This document shows positions 11,505-31,000 of a DNA stretch of 64,000 nucleotides, piece by piece. The notes beneath the pieces were generated by a model. The model saw only the letters and a program-made list of their open reading frames with translations, was not told the origin of the DNA and did not search any database. Origin of the DNA: Aphelocoma coerulescens (taxonomy: Eukaryota; Chordata; Aves; Passeriformes; Corvidae); the NCBI RefSeq assembly GCF_041296385.1, contig NW_027184061.1, forward strand, positions 372,001 to 436,000, in the 5' to 3' direction. The stretch's first letter is position 1. Each line of letters starts with the position of its first letter. A program made the translations under genes and the position numbers.

Positions 11505-14500
11505 AATGAAATCAGTCTGGGATGACCCCCAATGCCATTTTTCAGCTTGCTCAAGCTGAAGCTCAGCCTTTCTCTGAACAGTTTTCTCCCCCACCTGCCT
11601 TTTGCTCCACAAGTGCTCCCTCTTTCCCCCAGTGAGTTCCCAGCTCACCGCAGTCCCCATTGCACTGTAGCCTTCCTTGATGCCCCTGGCCACGAGTGAG
11701 CCCCAGGTTTAGGGACTCATGTTGTCACTGGCTGAAGAACAGCAATGTCTCAGAGCTCTGGTGAGATTTGGGGGTCATTCAGAGCTGCTCTCCAGGCCTC
11801 AGCTCTGCTCACTGCTGGGTTCCCACTCCCTTTTCCTCGTTCTTCACAGAGCAGGATGAGCTCTGTGCATGCCCTTGACCCTCGCCACTCTTCCCAGCCC
11901 AGCCACCCAGCCCAGTTAGGCTTAAGCTGGAGCTTCTCTGTCTCCTCTGGCACCCCAGTGCAGTTCCCTCTGCGGGGAGCAGCAGCCCCAGAGCGCAGCA
12001 CACAGCAGTGCAGGCCACACCTGGAGCAGCTCCCTGCAGCCATGGCCTGGCTCTTTGTGGCAACCAAATGCTCCCTGTGTGCAGCTGTCCCTGGAGGATG
12101 GCCCCAGGGCAGAGCCCAGCCGGGCTCCCACTGCATCCCCTGGAGCCTGGGGCAGACAGCGCTGGCAGAGCTGAGGTTCATGGTGAGCACCCAGAGCTGT
12201 GGCTCGCAGTCGGTGTTTGCAAGCGTTGTGATCTCATCTCCTGCAACCTGTGGGGAAAACGAGCTGTGCAGCCAGGCCAGCACTGCCCCTCTGGGCAGGG
12301 ACGAGGCTGAAGGCCTTTCCTGTTGTCGAGGAGGCAGCATTAAGCCTTAGCAGGGCCTGGCAGCTGTGGAGCCGGATCTCGCCCGCTGTCCGGGACTCGC
12401 TGCCCACCAACCGCCCCCACCCGCCGCGCTCCGTTCTGCAGGGACAGAAGGCTCTGGCTGTGCGAGGGTTTCCATCACGTCTGTGTACCCGTGGCTGTGG
12501 AACGCACATGGAGAGGGAAAGTGTCAGCCACGGTGCTGGCACACTCCTTCCTTTCCATACAGGACACGTCCCTGCGCACCCCCTGTGCGGATCTATTCAA
12601 AGGAGAGGCATGGATAGAGATTTCCCACAGAGCTCTGACTCTGGCGGAACTCACCTTGTCAGCCAGCAGCCAGGGGATTTGTTTCCCAGCTCTGTGTCAG
12701 TCGGTGCCCCAGAGCTGAAGGGAGCAGCATTTAGAAGCAGTTTCCAGATTTCCAGGCAGGCAGTGGAGCTGACAAGCATCCGTGCAACCTGTCGTGTTCA
12801 TCGGGAGGGGCTGCTGCTTCTTTGGGAATACGGCACAACGGAGACACGAGACTTGGAAAAATCCCAGCTCTCTGTGGATTTGTGCAGGAGGGGGAGCAGC
12901 AGAAACACTTTGTGTCTGCTCCAGGGGGACACAAGGTCCAAGGAGCGGGGCTGGCAGAGGGTGACCTGGGCCGCTGGCAGCTCAAGTCCCGTGTGTTGGG
13001 TCTGCCTGAGGGAAAGTTCACGGGCCTTCCAGGGCTGTGCTTTGCATTGGTAGCTGGACGGGTGCTGGTAACAGAGCGGTGTTCTGGCTACTGCCCAGCA
13101 GCGCTGTCCCTCTGCCATTCCTTCCCCCATCAGAGGGGATGGGAGCGGGCAGGATCCTGGCAGGGGACACAGCCAGGCCAGTGGACCCAAATCAGCCAAG
13201 GGGATGTTCCAACCATATGACTCCAGCTCAGATGTATAAAGCAAAGGGAGAGAGGAGGAAGGGCACCTTTTCCCCCAGAAGCTGAAGTTTCCCTGAGTGT
13301 TCCAGTTCCAAACTCTTGACCCTTTTTGGAGGCATAAGGTTCTCACCCTGTAGTCTTCCAATCAACCCCCAGCTGTAGAATTTCTGAGCAGTCAAATTAA
13401 TCAAGTTCACATTTTCTAGCTATTGCTGTGTCATTTTCTTGATATCCATGTGAGAGGGGACACAGTGATGGATGGGTTTGCATGGGAGCTGCAGAGCCCC
13501 GGAATGGAGAGCCTGAGTGTCCCAGCAGGATTTGCAGGAGTGTGGAGGGCAGCTGGAAAGAAGATGGTGGGCAATATTCTCCTGCCTCCATCTTCCAAGG
13601 AAGCTTTGATTTGATCTCTCTCTGCACCATGCCACGAGGCCTCCAGAGGCCCAGGGAGGTGTCTGGGTGGCCCCAGAAGGCGCTTGCAGGACCCTGGGGC
13701 AGCAGGGAAGGGGCAGGAGCATCCCTGTGGTGCTGTGAGAGACACCCAGAGGGGGCCCAGGCAAGAGCTGCATTCAGGCAGCCAAATTCATGCAGGGTCT
13801 GCCCAGGTGCTGCCAAGGACCAGTCCAGTGAGCTCCTGTTCTCTTTCACCTCTTTGTATTTTCTTTGTATTTCTTTGTATTTATTTCTTTATATTTATCC
13901 TTATTATTATCTTTGTATTTGTTGACCCTCAAAATGCCATTAGAAATCATTTTCCCTCAAAATAAATACTGACTTATTTTAGTGTGCTGCTTTGGACAAA
14001 TTTGGAGGAAAATATCCTCTGACAGAAGGCAGGTTACAACCAGCCCTCTCCCACCAGGTCTGCCAAAAAATATTTTCCTCTGAGGAAAGTGAAAGAGAAA
14101 AAGAACCTATTTATTTAACAAACACACAGGAAAAGGATAATAATGCTGAATACTAAAACCTCTCGCTGTGGAGAGAAACCTGGGAAGATTTCAGAGTCCT
14201 TCTGTAGGTGTGCTCTCTCTCCTCCTCCTTGGAGCTGGGTTGGTGTCCTCCAGGGCCTTGGTGGAAAATTCTCCCGGTGTGTTCTGATGTTGAAACAGTC
14301 CAGAAGAGAAGAAGGGAAAAAGCCCAAGTCCCAGGAAAACAAACTTCAACTCTCCGTCTCCCTCCGGAGAAAAGGAGCCGAAAGCGCGCTGGAAAGCAAG
14401 CAGGGCGCTCCCTCCGCTCTTCTCGCTGCCGCAGCAGAACGCAGAGGAGTGTGTGTCTGTGTCCTTGAACAACCGCTTTGAAAAGTTCGCTCGGTGTTTT

Positions 14501-14860
14501 CTCTCTCCCCCGTCAGGCTCAGTTTAAAGGCACAGAAAGGCACAGGATTGATTTCTGGGCAGAGAGCAGCGATAGGGGATACACATCATAAAGTCACCAC
14601 CAGACAGGAATGTACGGAGTGGGAGAGCTCTACAGTCCCGTGTCTTTAGTTCCAAGGGTATGGAAGTGTCGATGGGTCCTTTGGTAATCGCACAGTTCTG
14701 GATCGGTTCCCGCTGCGTGGAGCCATTTTTATACAGAAGTCAGTGTATTCACACAGCACAGATTGTTGTGTTTTCCTGTGTATCAATTTCTGTGTAAACC
14801 TGCATCCCGTTGTACAGTTTTATCGATGTATGAATTTCTGTGTAAAGCTGCGTGGCCTTG
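11505..14860. other. Duplicated 3.4 kb with no recognised gene
   Basis: The stretch matches 51226-54562 closely. It holds short frames in all phases, none with a domain I recognise. Notable items are an imperfect TTTGTATTTC run (13845-13925), AATAAA at about 13961-13966, and a 60-bp imperfect tandem duplication around CAATTTCTGTGTAAACCTGC / GAATTTCTGTGTAAAGCTGC (14780-14855). Unannotated UTR or noncoding exons cannot be excluded. Confidence 0.4.
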
Positions 14861-15056
14861 TGTCTCGGTTTGAATGACAGGTGTCTGCTAAGGAAGGCAG
14901 AAGCCTCCCTTGAAGTGGCAGATACAACCCCTTTCCCCCTGAGTTATTATAATTCTGAAATCAAGGGTCTTTAGGCAAAGATGTGGGAAATAGGAATAAC
15001 AGTTCTTTACTATATATATATATATATAGATATATAACCAGTCAAACAAAACAACA
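14861..15056 (-). mobile_element. Inverted 3' end of an ERVL-like LTR
   Basis: Bases 14861-15056 are the reverse complement of the last ~190 bp of the ERVL LTR (about 55500-55693), starting with TGTCTCGGTTTGAA, the inverse of the LTR terminus. It directly abuts gag sequence in the opposite orientation at 15057. It contains a (TA)n run near 15011-15040. It replaces the 5' LTR and first part of gag of the left ERVL copy. Confidence 0.75.
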
Positions 15057-18000
15057 ACAGCCGTCCAGGCTCCAGCTGAATCACAAGGACAATCACAGCC
15101 AGCAGCAGTCGCCCCTGTGCAGAGGAGGAAGTAGAAGACCAAATCAGTACGACCAGTTAATGATGATGGGGAACCAGGGCCCTCACAACCAGCAGGAGAG
15201 CCCGAGCTGGAAATTATCAATGAGTCCCTGTCGTACGATAGTCTCTGTAATATGTGAAAAGACATTGTGCGAAGGGGGCGTGAGCTTTATACAACCTGGC
15301 TGCTTCGGGTTTGGGGCCTTATGGGCACAGGTGTGCAACTGGATAGCGGTGAGGCAAGGTATCTGGGATCGCTGACCCAGAACCCAGGTGTGGACCAGAT
15401 ATTTGTGTGGGAGCCAGAACCCCTTTTTCTCTGGGAGCGGCTCTTAATGAGTGTGAGAGAAAGGTTCATTCACAAAGACAGAATGCAGGAGTACCATCAT
15501 AGAATGCAGTGGAAGACACTCGAGGAAGGGATCCAGCAGCTAAGAGAGGTGGCAGTATTAGAGGTACTCTTTGGGAGGGATGGACAGCATGATAATGACC
15601 CCGATAAGGTCAGGTGCACAGGACAGATGATGTGGAACCTGGCAAAGCTAGGGCCACCGCAATACACCACCTTCATTGCAACGATTGATGCTGACAATAA
15701 CTGAGAAACAGTGGCTCTGTCACCAACAAGCTCAGGAATTATGACAGTATGGTCAATGGTCCGCTGAAAGCTCATGTCTCTGCTGTGGTCCAGGACCTCA
15801 AAGAGGAGATGAAGGAGATGAGGAAGGAAATGAGGGAGGAGATGAGGGAGGAGATGAGGAAGGTCAGTGTGGCACCAGTGCGAGTCACAGGCCCCCAAGT
15901 CAGAGCCCCCAAGTCCCCCAGCTAGAGAGAGAGGGTACACCCCACGAGCTGAGCTGTGGTTTTTTCTGTGCGTGCATGGGGAAGACAGGAGAAGGTGGGA
16001 TGGGAAACCCACTTCTGTCCTGGCAATACAGGTGCGTGAACTCAAGGAGGGAGGCACTAACCAAGGGGGTTCTGCTAAGGTGAAAGTAGCCTCAGCTTCC
16101 CGTGACCGAGCTGCCAGGTATTACAGAAGGGAGGATGATATGTTGGATCTCCTTGAAGGGACCTCTAGCATGTATGCCCAGGGAAAGAATGATAACCAGG
16201 TCTAGAGGGGCCCTCCCTCTAGCGAGGAGGCGGTACGGGAGGACCAGCTTTTCTGGACGGTGTGGATCCAATGGCCTGGCACATCAGAGCAACAAAAATA
16301 TGATGCATTGGTTGACACTGGAGCACAGTGTACTTTAATGCCATTGGGACATGTGGGGGAAGAACCTGTATCCAACACTGGGGTGACCGGGAGATCACAC
16401 GATTTGACGTTGTTGGAAGCTGAGGTGAGCCTGACTAGGAAGGAGTGGCAAAAGCATCCAATTGTGACTGGCCCAGAGGCCCCGTGTATTCTGGGCATAG
16501 ACATCCTCCAGAATGGGTATTACAAAGACCTGAAAGGACTCAGGTGGGCATTTGGGAGTGCTACTGTGGAGGCAGAGGGCATTAGGCAATTGAACACCCT
16601 GCCTGGACTATCAGAAAATCCCTCTGCAATTGGTCTCCTGAAAGTGGAAGAGCAACGAGTGCCAATTGCCACCTCGACAGTGCACGGCCGGCAGTATCAG
16701 ACAAATTGAGATGCTGTGATCCCCATCCACAAGATGATCTGCAAGCTGGAGAGCCAAGGGGTGGTCAGCAAGACCCACTCACCCTTCCACAGCCCCATCT
16801 GGCCTGTGCACAAGTCTGACGGGGAATGGAGATTGTGGACTATCGTGCCTTGAATGAAGTGACTCCACCACTGAGCGCTGCTGTGCCGGACATGTTGGAG
16901 CTCCAGTATGAGCTGGAGTCCAAAGCAGCAAAGTGCTACGCCACTATTGACATTGCTAATGCATTTTTCTCCATTCCTCTGGCAGCAGAGTGCAGGCCTC
17001 AGTTTGCCTTCACCTGGAGGGGTGTGCAGTACACCTGGAACTGACTGCCCCAGGGGTGGAAGCACAGTCCCACCATTTGCCATGGACTGATCCAGGCTGC
17101 ACTGGAAGAGGGTGAGGCCCCAGAACATCTGCAGTGCATTGATGACATCATCATGTGGGGGAACATGGCATCGGAGGTATTTGAGAAAGAGAGAAACAAT
17201 CATCCAAATTCTCCTGGAAGCTGGTTTCGTCATCAAGAAGAGCAAAGTCAAGGGACCTGCCCGAGAGGTCCAGCTCCTGGGAGTAAAGTGGCAAGATGGA
17301 CGACATCAGATTCCCACCAAGGTCATCAATAAGATCACAGCAATGTCTCCACCGACCAACAAGAAGGAAACACAAGCTTTCCTAGGTGCCATAGGCTTTT
17401 GGAGAATGCACATTCCTGAGTACAGATCGTGAGCCCTCTCTACCTGGTTACCCGCAAGAAGAACGATTTCCAATGGGGCCCTGAACAGCAGCAAGCCTTC
17501 GCCCAGATCAAGCAGGAAATTGCTCATGCCGTAGCCCTTGGCCCAGTCAGGACAGGACCAGAGGTGAAGAACGTGCTCTACTCTGCAGCCAGGAGCAATG
17601 GTCTGTCCTGGAACCTCTGACAGAAGGTGCCTGGTGAGACTTGGGGCCGACCACTGGGATTCTGGAGCTGAAGCTACAGAGGGTCTGAAGCCAACTACAC
17701 TCCCACAGAGAAAGAGATCTTGGCAGCTTATGAAGGAGTCCAAGCTGCCTCAGAAGTAATCGGCACACAGGCACAGCTCCTCCTGGCGCCCCGACTACCG
17801 GTGCTGGGGTGGATGTTCAAAGGAAAGGTTCCTTCCATGCATCACACCACCGACGCTACTTGGAGCAAATGGATTGCCCTCATCATGCAGCGCGCCCGAA
17901 TTGGAAACCCGAATCGCCCTGGGATCTTGGAAATAATTACGAACTGGCCGGAAGGTGAGACTTTTGGGTTATCTTCTGAAGAAGAAGCGGAGCAAGTGAC

Positions 18001-19515
18001 ACGTGCCCAAGAAACCCCACCATATAACGAGCAATCAGAGAGTGAAAGACAATACGCCCTCTTCACTGATGGTTCCTGCCGAATTGTAGGTGCTGGCTGG
18101 AAATGGAAAGCCGCTGTATGGACCCCACATGACAAGTTGCACACGCTACTGAAGGAGAAGGTGGATCGAGCCAATTTGCCAAATTCAAAGCTGTCCAGTT
18201 AGGTCCTGACATAGCTGAAAGAGAGAATGGCCAAAGCTCTACCTCTACACTGATTCATGGATGGTAGCCAATGCTCTGTGGGGTTGGCTGGAAAGGTGGA
18301 AGAAGGCAAACTGGCAGCACAGTGGAAAACCAATCTGGGCTGCTGAGGAGTGGAAAGGCATTGCCACTCGAGTAGAGAAACTGTCTGTGAAAGTCCGTCA
18401 TGTAGATGTTCACGTCCCCAAGAGCCGGGCTAATGAAGAACATCGTAACAACAAACAGGTAGATCAGGCTGTGAAAATAGAGGTGTCCCAGATAGACTTG
18501 GATTGGCAACATAAAGGAGAGTTGTTCCTAGCTCGATGCGCCCATGATGCCTCAGGCCATCAGGGCCGAGATGCCACCTATAAGTGGGCAGAAGATCGAG
18601 GGGTGGATCTAACCATGGACAGTATCTCCCAGGTGATCCATGATTGTGAAACATGCGGTGCGGTCAAGCAGGCCAAGCGAGTGAAGCCCCTGTGGTATGG
18701 TGGGCGGTGGTCCAAATACAAGTATGGGGAGGCCTGGCAGATTGATTACATCACACTGCCTCAAACCTGCCAAGGCAAGCGCTATGTGCTCACAATGGTA
18801 GAAGCCACCACAGGATGGCTGGAGACCTACCCTGTGCCTCACGCTACTGCCCGGAACACCATCCTGGGCCTGGAAAAGCAAGTCCTTTGGAGGCATGGCA
18901 CCCCTGAGAGAATTGAGTCTGACAATGGGACTCATTTCAAGAGCAGCCTTATAAACACCTGGGCTAGAGAACATGGCATTGAGTGGGTGTACCACATCCC
19001 TTACCATGCACCAGCAGCTGGGAAGCTTGAGCGGTGTAATGGACTGCTTAAAACCACCTTGAAGGCACTGGGTGGGGGGACTTTCAAAAACTGGGAGGTG
19101 CATTTAGCAAGAGCCACCAGGTTAGTTAACACCCGAGGCTCCACCAGCCGAGCAGGCCCTGCCCAATCCGAACCCCTACAAACAACAGACGGGGATAAGG
19201 TTCCAGTGGTGCACATGAGAGGTATGCTTGGAAAAACTGTTTGGGTTAATTCTGCTTCGAGCAAAGACAAACCCATCCGTGGGGTTGTCTTTGCTCAGGG
19301 ACTAGGGTGCTCCTGGTGGGTGATGCAAAAGAATGGAGAGACCTGATGCATACCTCAAGGGGACCTTGTTTTAGGGTGAACTACCCATGGCTCTGTATTT
19401 GAATCAGCATCAGCATGTATATATGTATATAATTCGCGTGATGCATGTATTTATATGGTTAAAAGGGTTCAGTTTCATGTAACGTGTTAGTATGGGAAAA
19501 ATTTGGGGTGGATAA
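15057..19515 (+). mobile_element. ERVL-like (class III) endogenous retrovirus, internal region, degraded
   Basis: In order: a partial gag (to 15704) and a Glu/Lys/Met-rich coiled stretch at 15800-15860. Protease follows at about 16260-16520, with DTGAQC and the ILGID motif. RT fragments lie at 16730-17620, with ATIDIANAFFSIP and CIDD where the partner copy has YIDD. RNase H begins at about 18056 with LFTDGS, and integrase ends at 19346. Integrase shows the HHCC zinc-binding segment (HDASGH...CETCG) and the D, D, E residues in QIDY, SDNGTHF and LERCNG. The frame is broken by stops and shifts, for example after 16707, at 17041 and near 17230. No env lies between integrase and the LTR, which fits ERVL. 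The first part of gag is missing compared with the copy at 54754. Confidence 0.8.
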
Positions 19516-20486
19516 TGTTGGGGTTTTAGCAGTTCTTCTCCTATTTCTTTTTCTCTTAAAGGAATTTTCCCCATAGATGTTGCCAGGGGGACAAATTACT
19601 GGGTGCTTAAGGAAAACAAAGGACCTGGTAATAGCGGCAGGGGTGCATCACTTTCACCTGGGTTTGCGGGCAGTCAGTTTCCTGGCGTTTGGATGGAGAG
19701 AGAGGCTGCTTCTTCAGCTGCTTTCCTTCTACCGGAGATACCCCAGGATCCCAAGCCCACCTTCCCTGCTCTGCTGGGAGCCAGGCTGTGGCCGCCCCAC
19801 CCCTGCTGTTGCTTCGAGCCTTTGCTACTCTGTAGCCCCACTCGCCCTGCCTGCCGAGACCTCCGGGGGTTCCCACCGCAGCTCCGGAGGTCGATACATC
19901 TCGTCTGAAACCCGGGATTTGTGCTCGTCCCTGCTGTTCCAGCCTGCTGTTCCTGAGGGTCCGGCCAGACACCGGGATCGGCTGTCCAGGGGGTTTTTGA
20001 AATCTTTGTTCCATCCCTTCCCGGGATCCCAGGCCGCCAGTGCCGCGTGCTCCCTGAGCTCGCTCCGGAGCGCCCCCTGCAGCCGCGGGGGAACCATCGC
20101 ACCTGCCCTGCTCACCGGGAGCCGCCAGCGCCCCTGCCGGCTGCGAGCGGAACTGCACCCGAGGGGAAAGGGCCTGACAGCCGAGAAGGCTGGGACTGGG
20201 TTTGTGATTGTTTGCTGTTACTGTCATAGTTATTGCTGTTTGTTTGACTGGTTATACACATACAGATATATATTAGTATAAATTACATATTATATATTAT
20301 ATATTATAGTATATATATTAGTATATATTACCCTGTTATTCCTGTTCCTCATATCTTTGCCTATAAAGCTCCTAAATTTCAAAATTATAATAATTCAGAG
20401 GGAAGGGGGTTGCAATTTTTTTTTTCTTCCATTTCAGGAGAGACTCCTGCCTTCCTTGGCAGACACCTGTCTTTCAAACCAAGACA
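19516..20486 (+). mobile_element. 3' LTR of the left ERVL-like element
   Basis: The LTR runs from TGTTGGGGTTTTAG (19516) to CAAACCAAGACA (20486), 971 bp, matching the LTRs at 54754-55693 and 61562-62485. It holds an AT-rich expansion of TATATTA-like units at about 20262-20330 that is short or absent in the other three LTR ends. Confidence 0.8.
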
Positions 20487-20760
20487 CTGGGAGCAACTGG
20501 GACCACAGTGGGTGCAAATACAATCATACAGGGAGTGACTGGGTTCATACTGGAAATGACTGGAGCCACACTGGACACTTACTGAGAGTGAAAGCAACCA
20601 TCCTGGGTGTGACTGGGAGCCACTGGGACCACGCTGCAGGCAACTGGGATCTTATTGGGAGTGACTGGGACCATACTGAAAACACAGTGGGAGTGACTGT
20701 AAGCGACTGGGATGATGCTGGGAGTGAATGAGATCATACTGGGGGTGACTGGGAACCACC
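20487..20760 (-). repeat. Minisatellite (inverse of the MHC-flanking type)
   Basis: Units such as GGGAGTGACTGGGA, GATCATACTGGG and ACTGGGACCAC are the reverse complement of those at 7196-7900. The stretch sits exactly between the ERVL LTR end and a PAK3L CpG-island fragment. The same junctions occur at 62486-62757. Confidence 0.75.
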
Positions 20761-21050
20761 ACTGAGGTGGCGGCGAGCTCGGAGGCGGCCCCAGCGCAGG
20801 TGGGAGCCGCACTCGGTTCTGGCGGGGCTCGGGGCTGGCTGCGGGCGGAGGGGGCGGCAGGGGGCTGGGGCGGGTTCGTTGTGCCGTGTGGGCGCCGTGT
20901 TCGCCCTGGCGTGAGGGCGCTGCGGGAGCGGCTGCCCGCACTCTCCTTGCCGCTGATGCCTCGGCAGGAGCCGGTGCCGGAGCAGCGCTGGCTCGTCCCG
21001 GCTGCTGTGGGTAGGACAGAGGTGGCTGCTCTGTCCCCGGGACTGTTCCT
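20761..21050. promoter_or_regulatory. Truncated PAK3L-type CpG island
   Basis: This corresponds to about 30289-30550 of the complete PAK3L island, in the same orientation, but lacks the part with the three ATTGG boxes and the PAK3L first exon. It abuts the minisatellite on its left. It is unlikely to be a full promoter. Confidence 0.5.
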
Positions 21051-21439
21051 TGGAAGGTTCAGACTTCCCGATCTGCCCTCCAATATGCACACACCCGTTT
21101 TGTTTGTTTTAGTAGAACAAAGCAATATTAATAACTCCATTGAATCTTTGTTCTTCTTCTTTTAGTTCAGGAATTTGACACGGCCTTGGCTGAGCAGCAG
21201 TTCATGGCAATCAGTAACATTTTCTGGAAGTGATAGTTTCTTTCACTCCTTCCTACCTACAGCTCCCTGGCCCTATCTAAAGCAGATTCACGGGCTTCGT
21301 TTGTTTAAGTCACATTCACCTTATTCCTTTCTCCCTGTCACTGCCGGAGCTCCTCCCCTGCTTGCGCTCACAGGTGCCACCGAATGCGTGTCCCGGGATC
21401 GCATCTCCCCGCCCGCAGCCTCCAGCGCCCGCCCTGTCC
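21051..21439 (-). mobile_element. Old retroviral LTR/env-end remnant; no gene seen
   Basis: Bases 21060-21340 align in order with 30770-31060: the GGAAGGTTCAGACTTCCCGAT block, the CTTTGTTCTTCTTC...TTCAGGAATTT block, and CCCTGGCCCTATCT. There the sequence joins the end of a minus-strand gammaretrovirus-like env. It is more diverged here and no coding remains. Confidence 0.4.
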
Positions 21440-21937
21440 CGGGCTGGGCCTGGGCTGGCGGCAGCGAGCCCAACAGAAACCAACGCCCGCGGGGCAACCG
21501 GGGCTCAGAGCCGTGCAAGGGACGCTTTGGTTTGCAGGGACGGAAGGGCCTGGGCTCCTCCCCTGCCCCGTTTGACTTGGGTTAGGATTCAATATTTTGG
21601 CTGACGTGGGAGGGGAAAAAGGCGTGGTTTTTCTCCAGCATTGGGCGGGTTTTTGCCTCGCCTGGAGCACTTGGGCCTTCCCCGGGCCCCCTCTGGCCTC
21701 TTGCAGAACCAGTGGCATTTCCCACCCCACGCGGTTTGTAAACAAGAGTCGGCTGCAGTCGAGAAGGCTCCAGGCGCCTCCTTCCAGGCTGACTCTGCCG
21801 ATGCTGAGGCTGCTCTGGGCTCTGCCGGGGCTCTGCTGGGGCTCAGCTCTGGGCAAGGCTGGGCCCGCTCTCCCCTCTCATTGCTCTGGGCAGCTGAGTC
21901 ACGGGGGAACAAGGAAGGGACACATCAAGGGACTTGA
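21440..21937 (+). repeat. PIM1L-derived segment in the PAK3L 3' flank
   Basis: The first ~350 bp match PIM1L intron 3 (8870-9215) and the rest matches the replaced terminal exon of the decayed PIM1L (11292-11360), with Asp-Ala-Glu-Ala-Ala-Leu-Gly-Ser-Ala coding in both. It lies immediately downstream of the minus-strand PAK3L polyadenylation signal. The frame stays open to 21937, but it lacks any kinase motif. Confidence 0.5.
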
Positions 21938-21951
21938 GGTTTAACAGAGCT

Positions 21952-22060
21952 TTTATTCAAAAAACCGCCATAACTACCAGGCTGTCCTAACCACCATAAC
22001 TAACTAGCAGTGCTAACTACCGTAACTAACCACTTGTCCTAACTACTATAACAAAAAGCT
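21952..22060 (-). terminator. PAK3L 3' UTR and polyadenylation signal
   Basis: TTTATT at 21952-21957 is AATAAA on the minus strand, about 120 bp beyond the stop codon (22076-22074). Between them are the GTTAG-type repeats also seen in the left fragment. Confidence 0.65.
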
Positions 22061-22073
22061 GGCCCCAGGTGCT

Positions 22074-29501
<7,428 letters not shown>

Positions 29502-30560
29502 TTTGGCCGTGCTGCACACGTGGCAGACTGTACCCCTGCAAGCACAGAAGGACACCCGGCAGGGGCTGGGCTGGCTGCTGAGAATGCCTCGGGCAGGAGG
29601 ATCCTCCGGCAACCAGCGGGCGCCCAGAGCCGCTCTGGACACTGAGGGCTCCGTGCCCACAGCAACGGGAACACGGCGAGGACGCGGCAGCGTTCCCGTG
29701 ACATCACAGCAGCAGCTCCCGCAAGAACCGCCTGGAAGGTTCTCCTCTGTCACAAAGGAGCACAAAGGATCCTCCCGGGGCACAGCCTGTTGCTCAAAGC
29801 ATCCAAGAGGAACCCAGAAAATGCAGCAGACAAGGACAGCCCATAGCCAAGCCTGAACAACGAAATCAAAGCCATGCACTGATGCTCCGAATTAGGGGCG
29901 GGAGTCGGGAGGCTGCAGGGCTTCCCAAGGAGCCGGAGGCAGCCAACACGCAGGGCTGGGCAAGTCGGGCCGGGAGCAGCGGAGAGCTTTGTTTCCCTTC
30001 CCAGCTGAATGGCGGCTCGGGCCGGGCCCGTTCCAGGGCTGTTCCTCAGCTGCGGCTTTCCCCTCACGCAGCCCGGGGGGCGCTGGGAGCGCGGGGCGAG
30101 GCAGAGCCCGCCCCTCGCTGCGATTGGGCGGTGCTGCCGTCAGTCGTGGTTCTGGCGCGCTGATTGGTCGGAGCGGGGAGCAGCCCGGGCCCGGAGCCGC
30201 CGGCAGGGCGGCCGTGGCGCAGCAGAGGCGCCATTGGCGGAGCGTCTGTGCGGGCCCGGGAGCGGCGGCGGCGGCCGGAGCCCGGTGAGGCGGCGGCGGA
30301 GCTCGGAGGCGGCCCCAGCGCAGGTGGGAGCCGCGCTCGGTTCTGGCGGGGCTCGGCGCTGGCTGCGGGCGGAGGGGGCGGCAGGGGGCTGGGGCGGGTT
30401 CGTTGTGCCGTGTGGGCGCCGTGTTCGCCCTGGCGTGAGGGCGCTGCGGGAGCGGCTGCTCGCGCTCTCCTTGCCGCTGCTGCCTCGGCAGGAGCCGGTG
30501 CCGGAGCAGCGCTGGCTCGTCCCGGCTGCTGTGGGTAGGACAGAGGTGGCTGCCCCGTCG
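29502..30560 (-). promoter_or_regulatory. CpG island, probable promoter of PAK3L
   Basis: CpG density peaks at 29990-30540. ATTGG boxes (CCAAT on the minus strand) are at 30123-30127, 30163-30167 and 30233-30237. The PAK3L ATG is at 29501. A minus-strand frame stays open from 29879 into exon 1, but this looks like GC-rich 5' UTR. The island is repeated at 249-1330. Plus-strand donor-like sites near 30286 and 30323 leave open a divergent transcript. Confidence 0.55.
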
Positions 30561-31000
30561 GCGGGAGTGTGCGGGAAAGTTCCCGTGGCCAGAGGTTTGT
30601 GTCCCCAGAGGAGCCGGAGGAGTCCTGTAAAAGGAACTTTATTCCTGGACCAAGGGAGAGGCCACGGGGCATTTCCCGTGGGCTCTGTCCAAGTGTTGGA
30701 GGACGCAGCCTCCTTTTTATGCCGATTTCCCCGGCCGCATCTCCGTGTCCCTTTCCGCAGTGGCTGAGGTCCTTGGAAGGTACAGACTTCCCGATGCGCC
30801 TGCTGCATGTGCCCCTTAATGTGCACCCCCACTTTGTATAACATCCGATATTCATGGCTATGTTAAGGCTTTGTTCTTCTTCGGGAAGTTCAGGAATTTC
30901 GCAGGACCTTGGCTGTGCAGCAGTTCGTGTCAGTTAGTAACATCTTCTGAAATTTATGGTTTCTGTCGTTAGTTCCTTATCTCCAAGTCCCTGGCCCTAT
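30561..31000 (-). mobile_element. LTR-like block between provirus env end and PAK3L island
   Basis: Bases about 30770-30990 resemble 34660-34870. They lie just after the env end of the minus-strand provirus, whereas 34660-34870 lies just before its gag, the positions expected of 3' and 5' LTRs. On the minus strand there is a TATA-like TTATACAAAG (about 30843-30834) and AATAAA at about 30645-30640. LTR ends were not identified. Confidence 0.4.
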
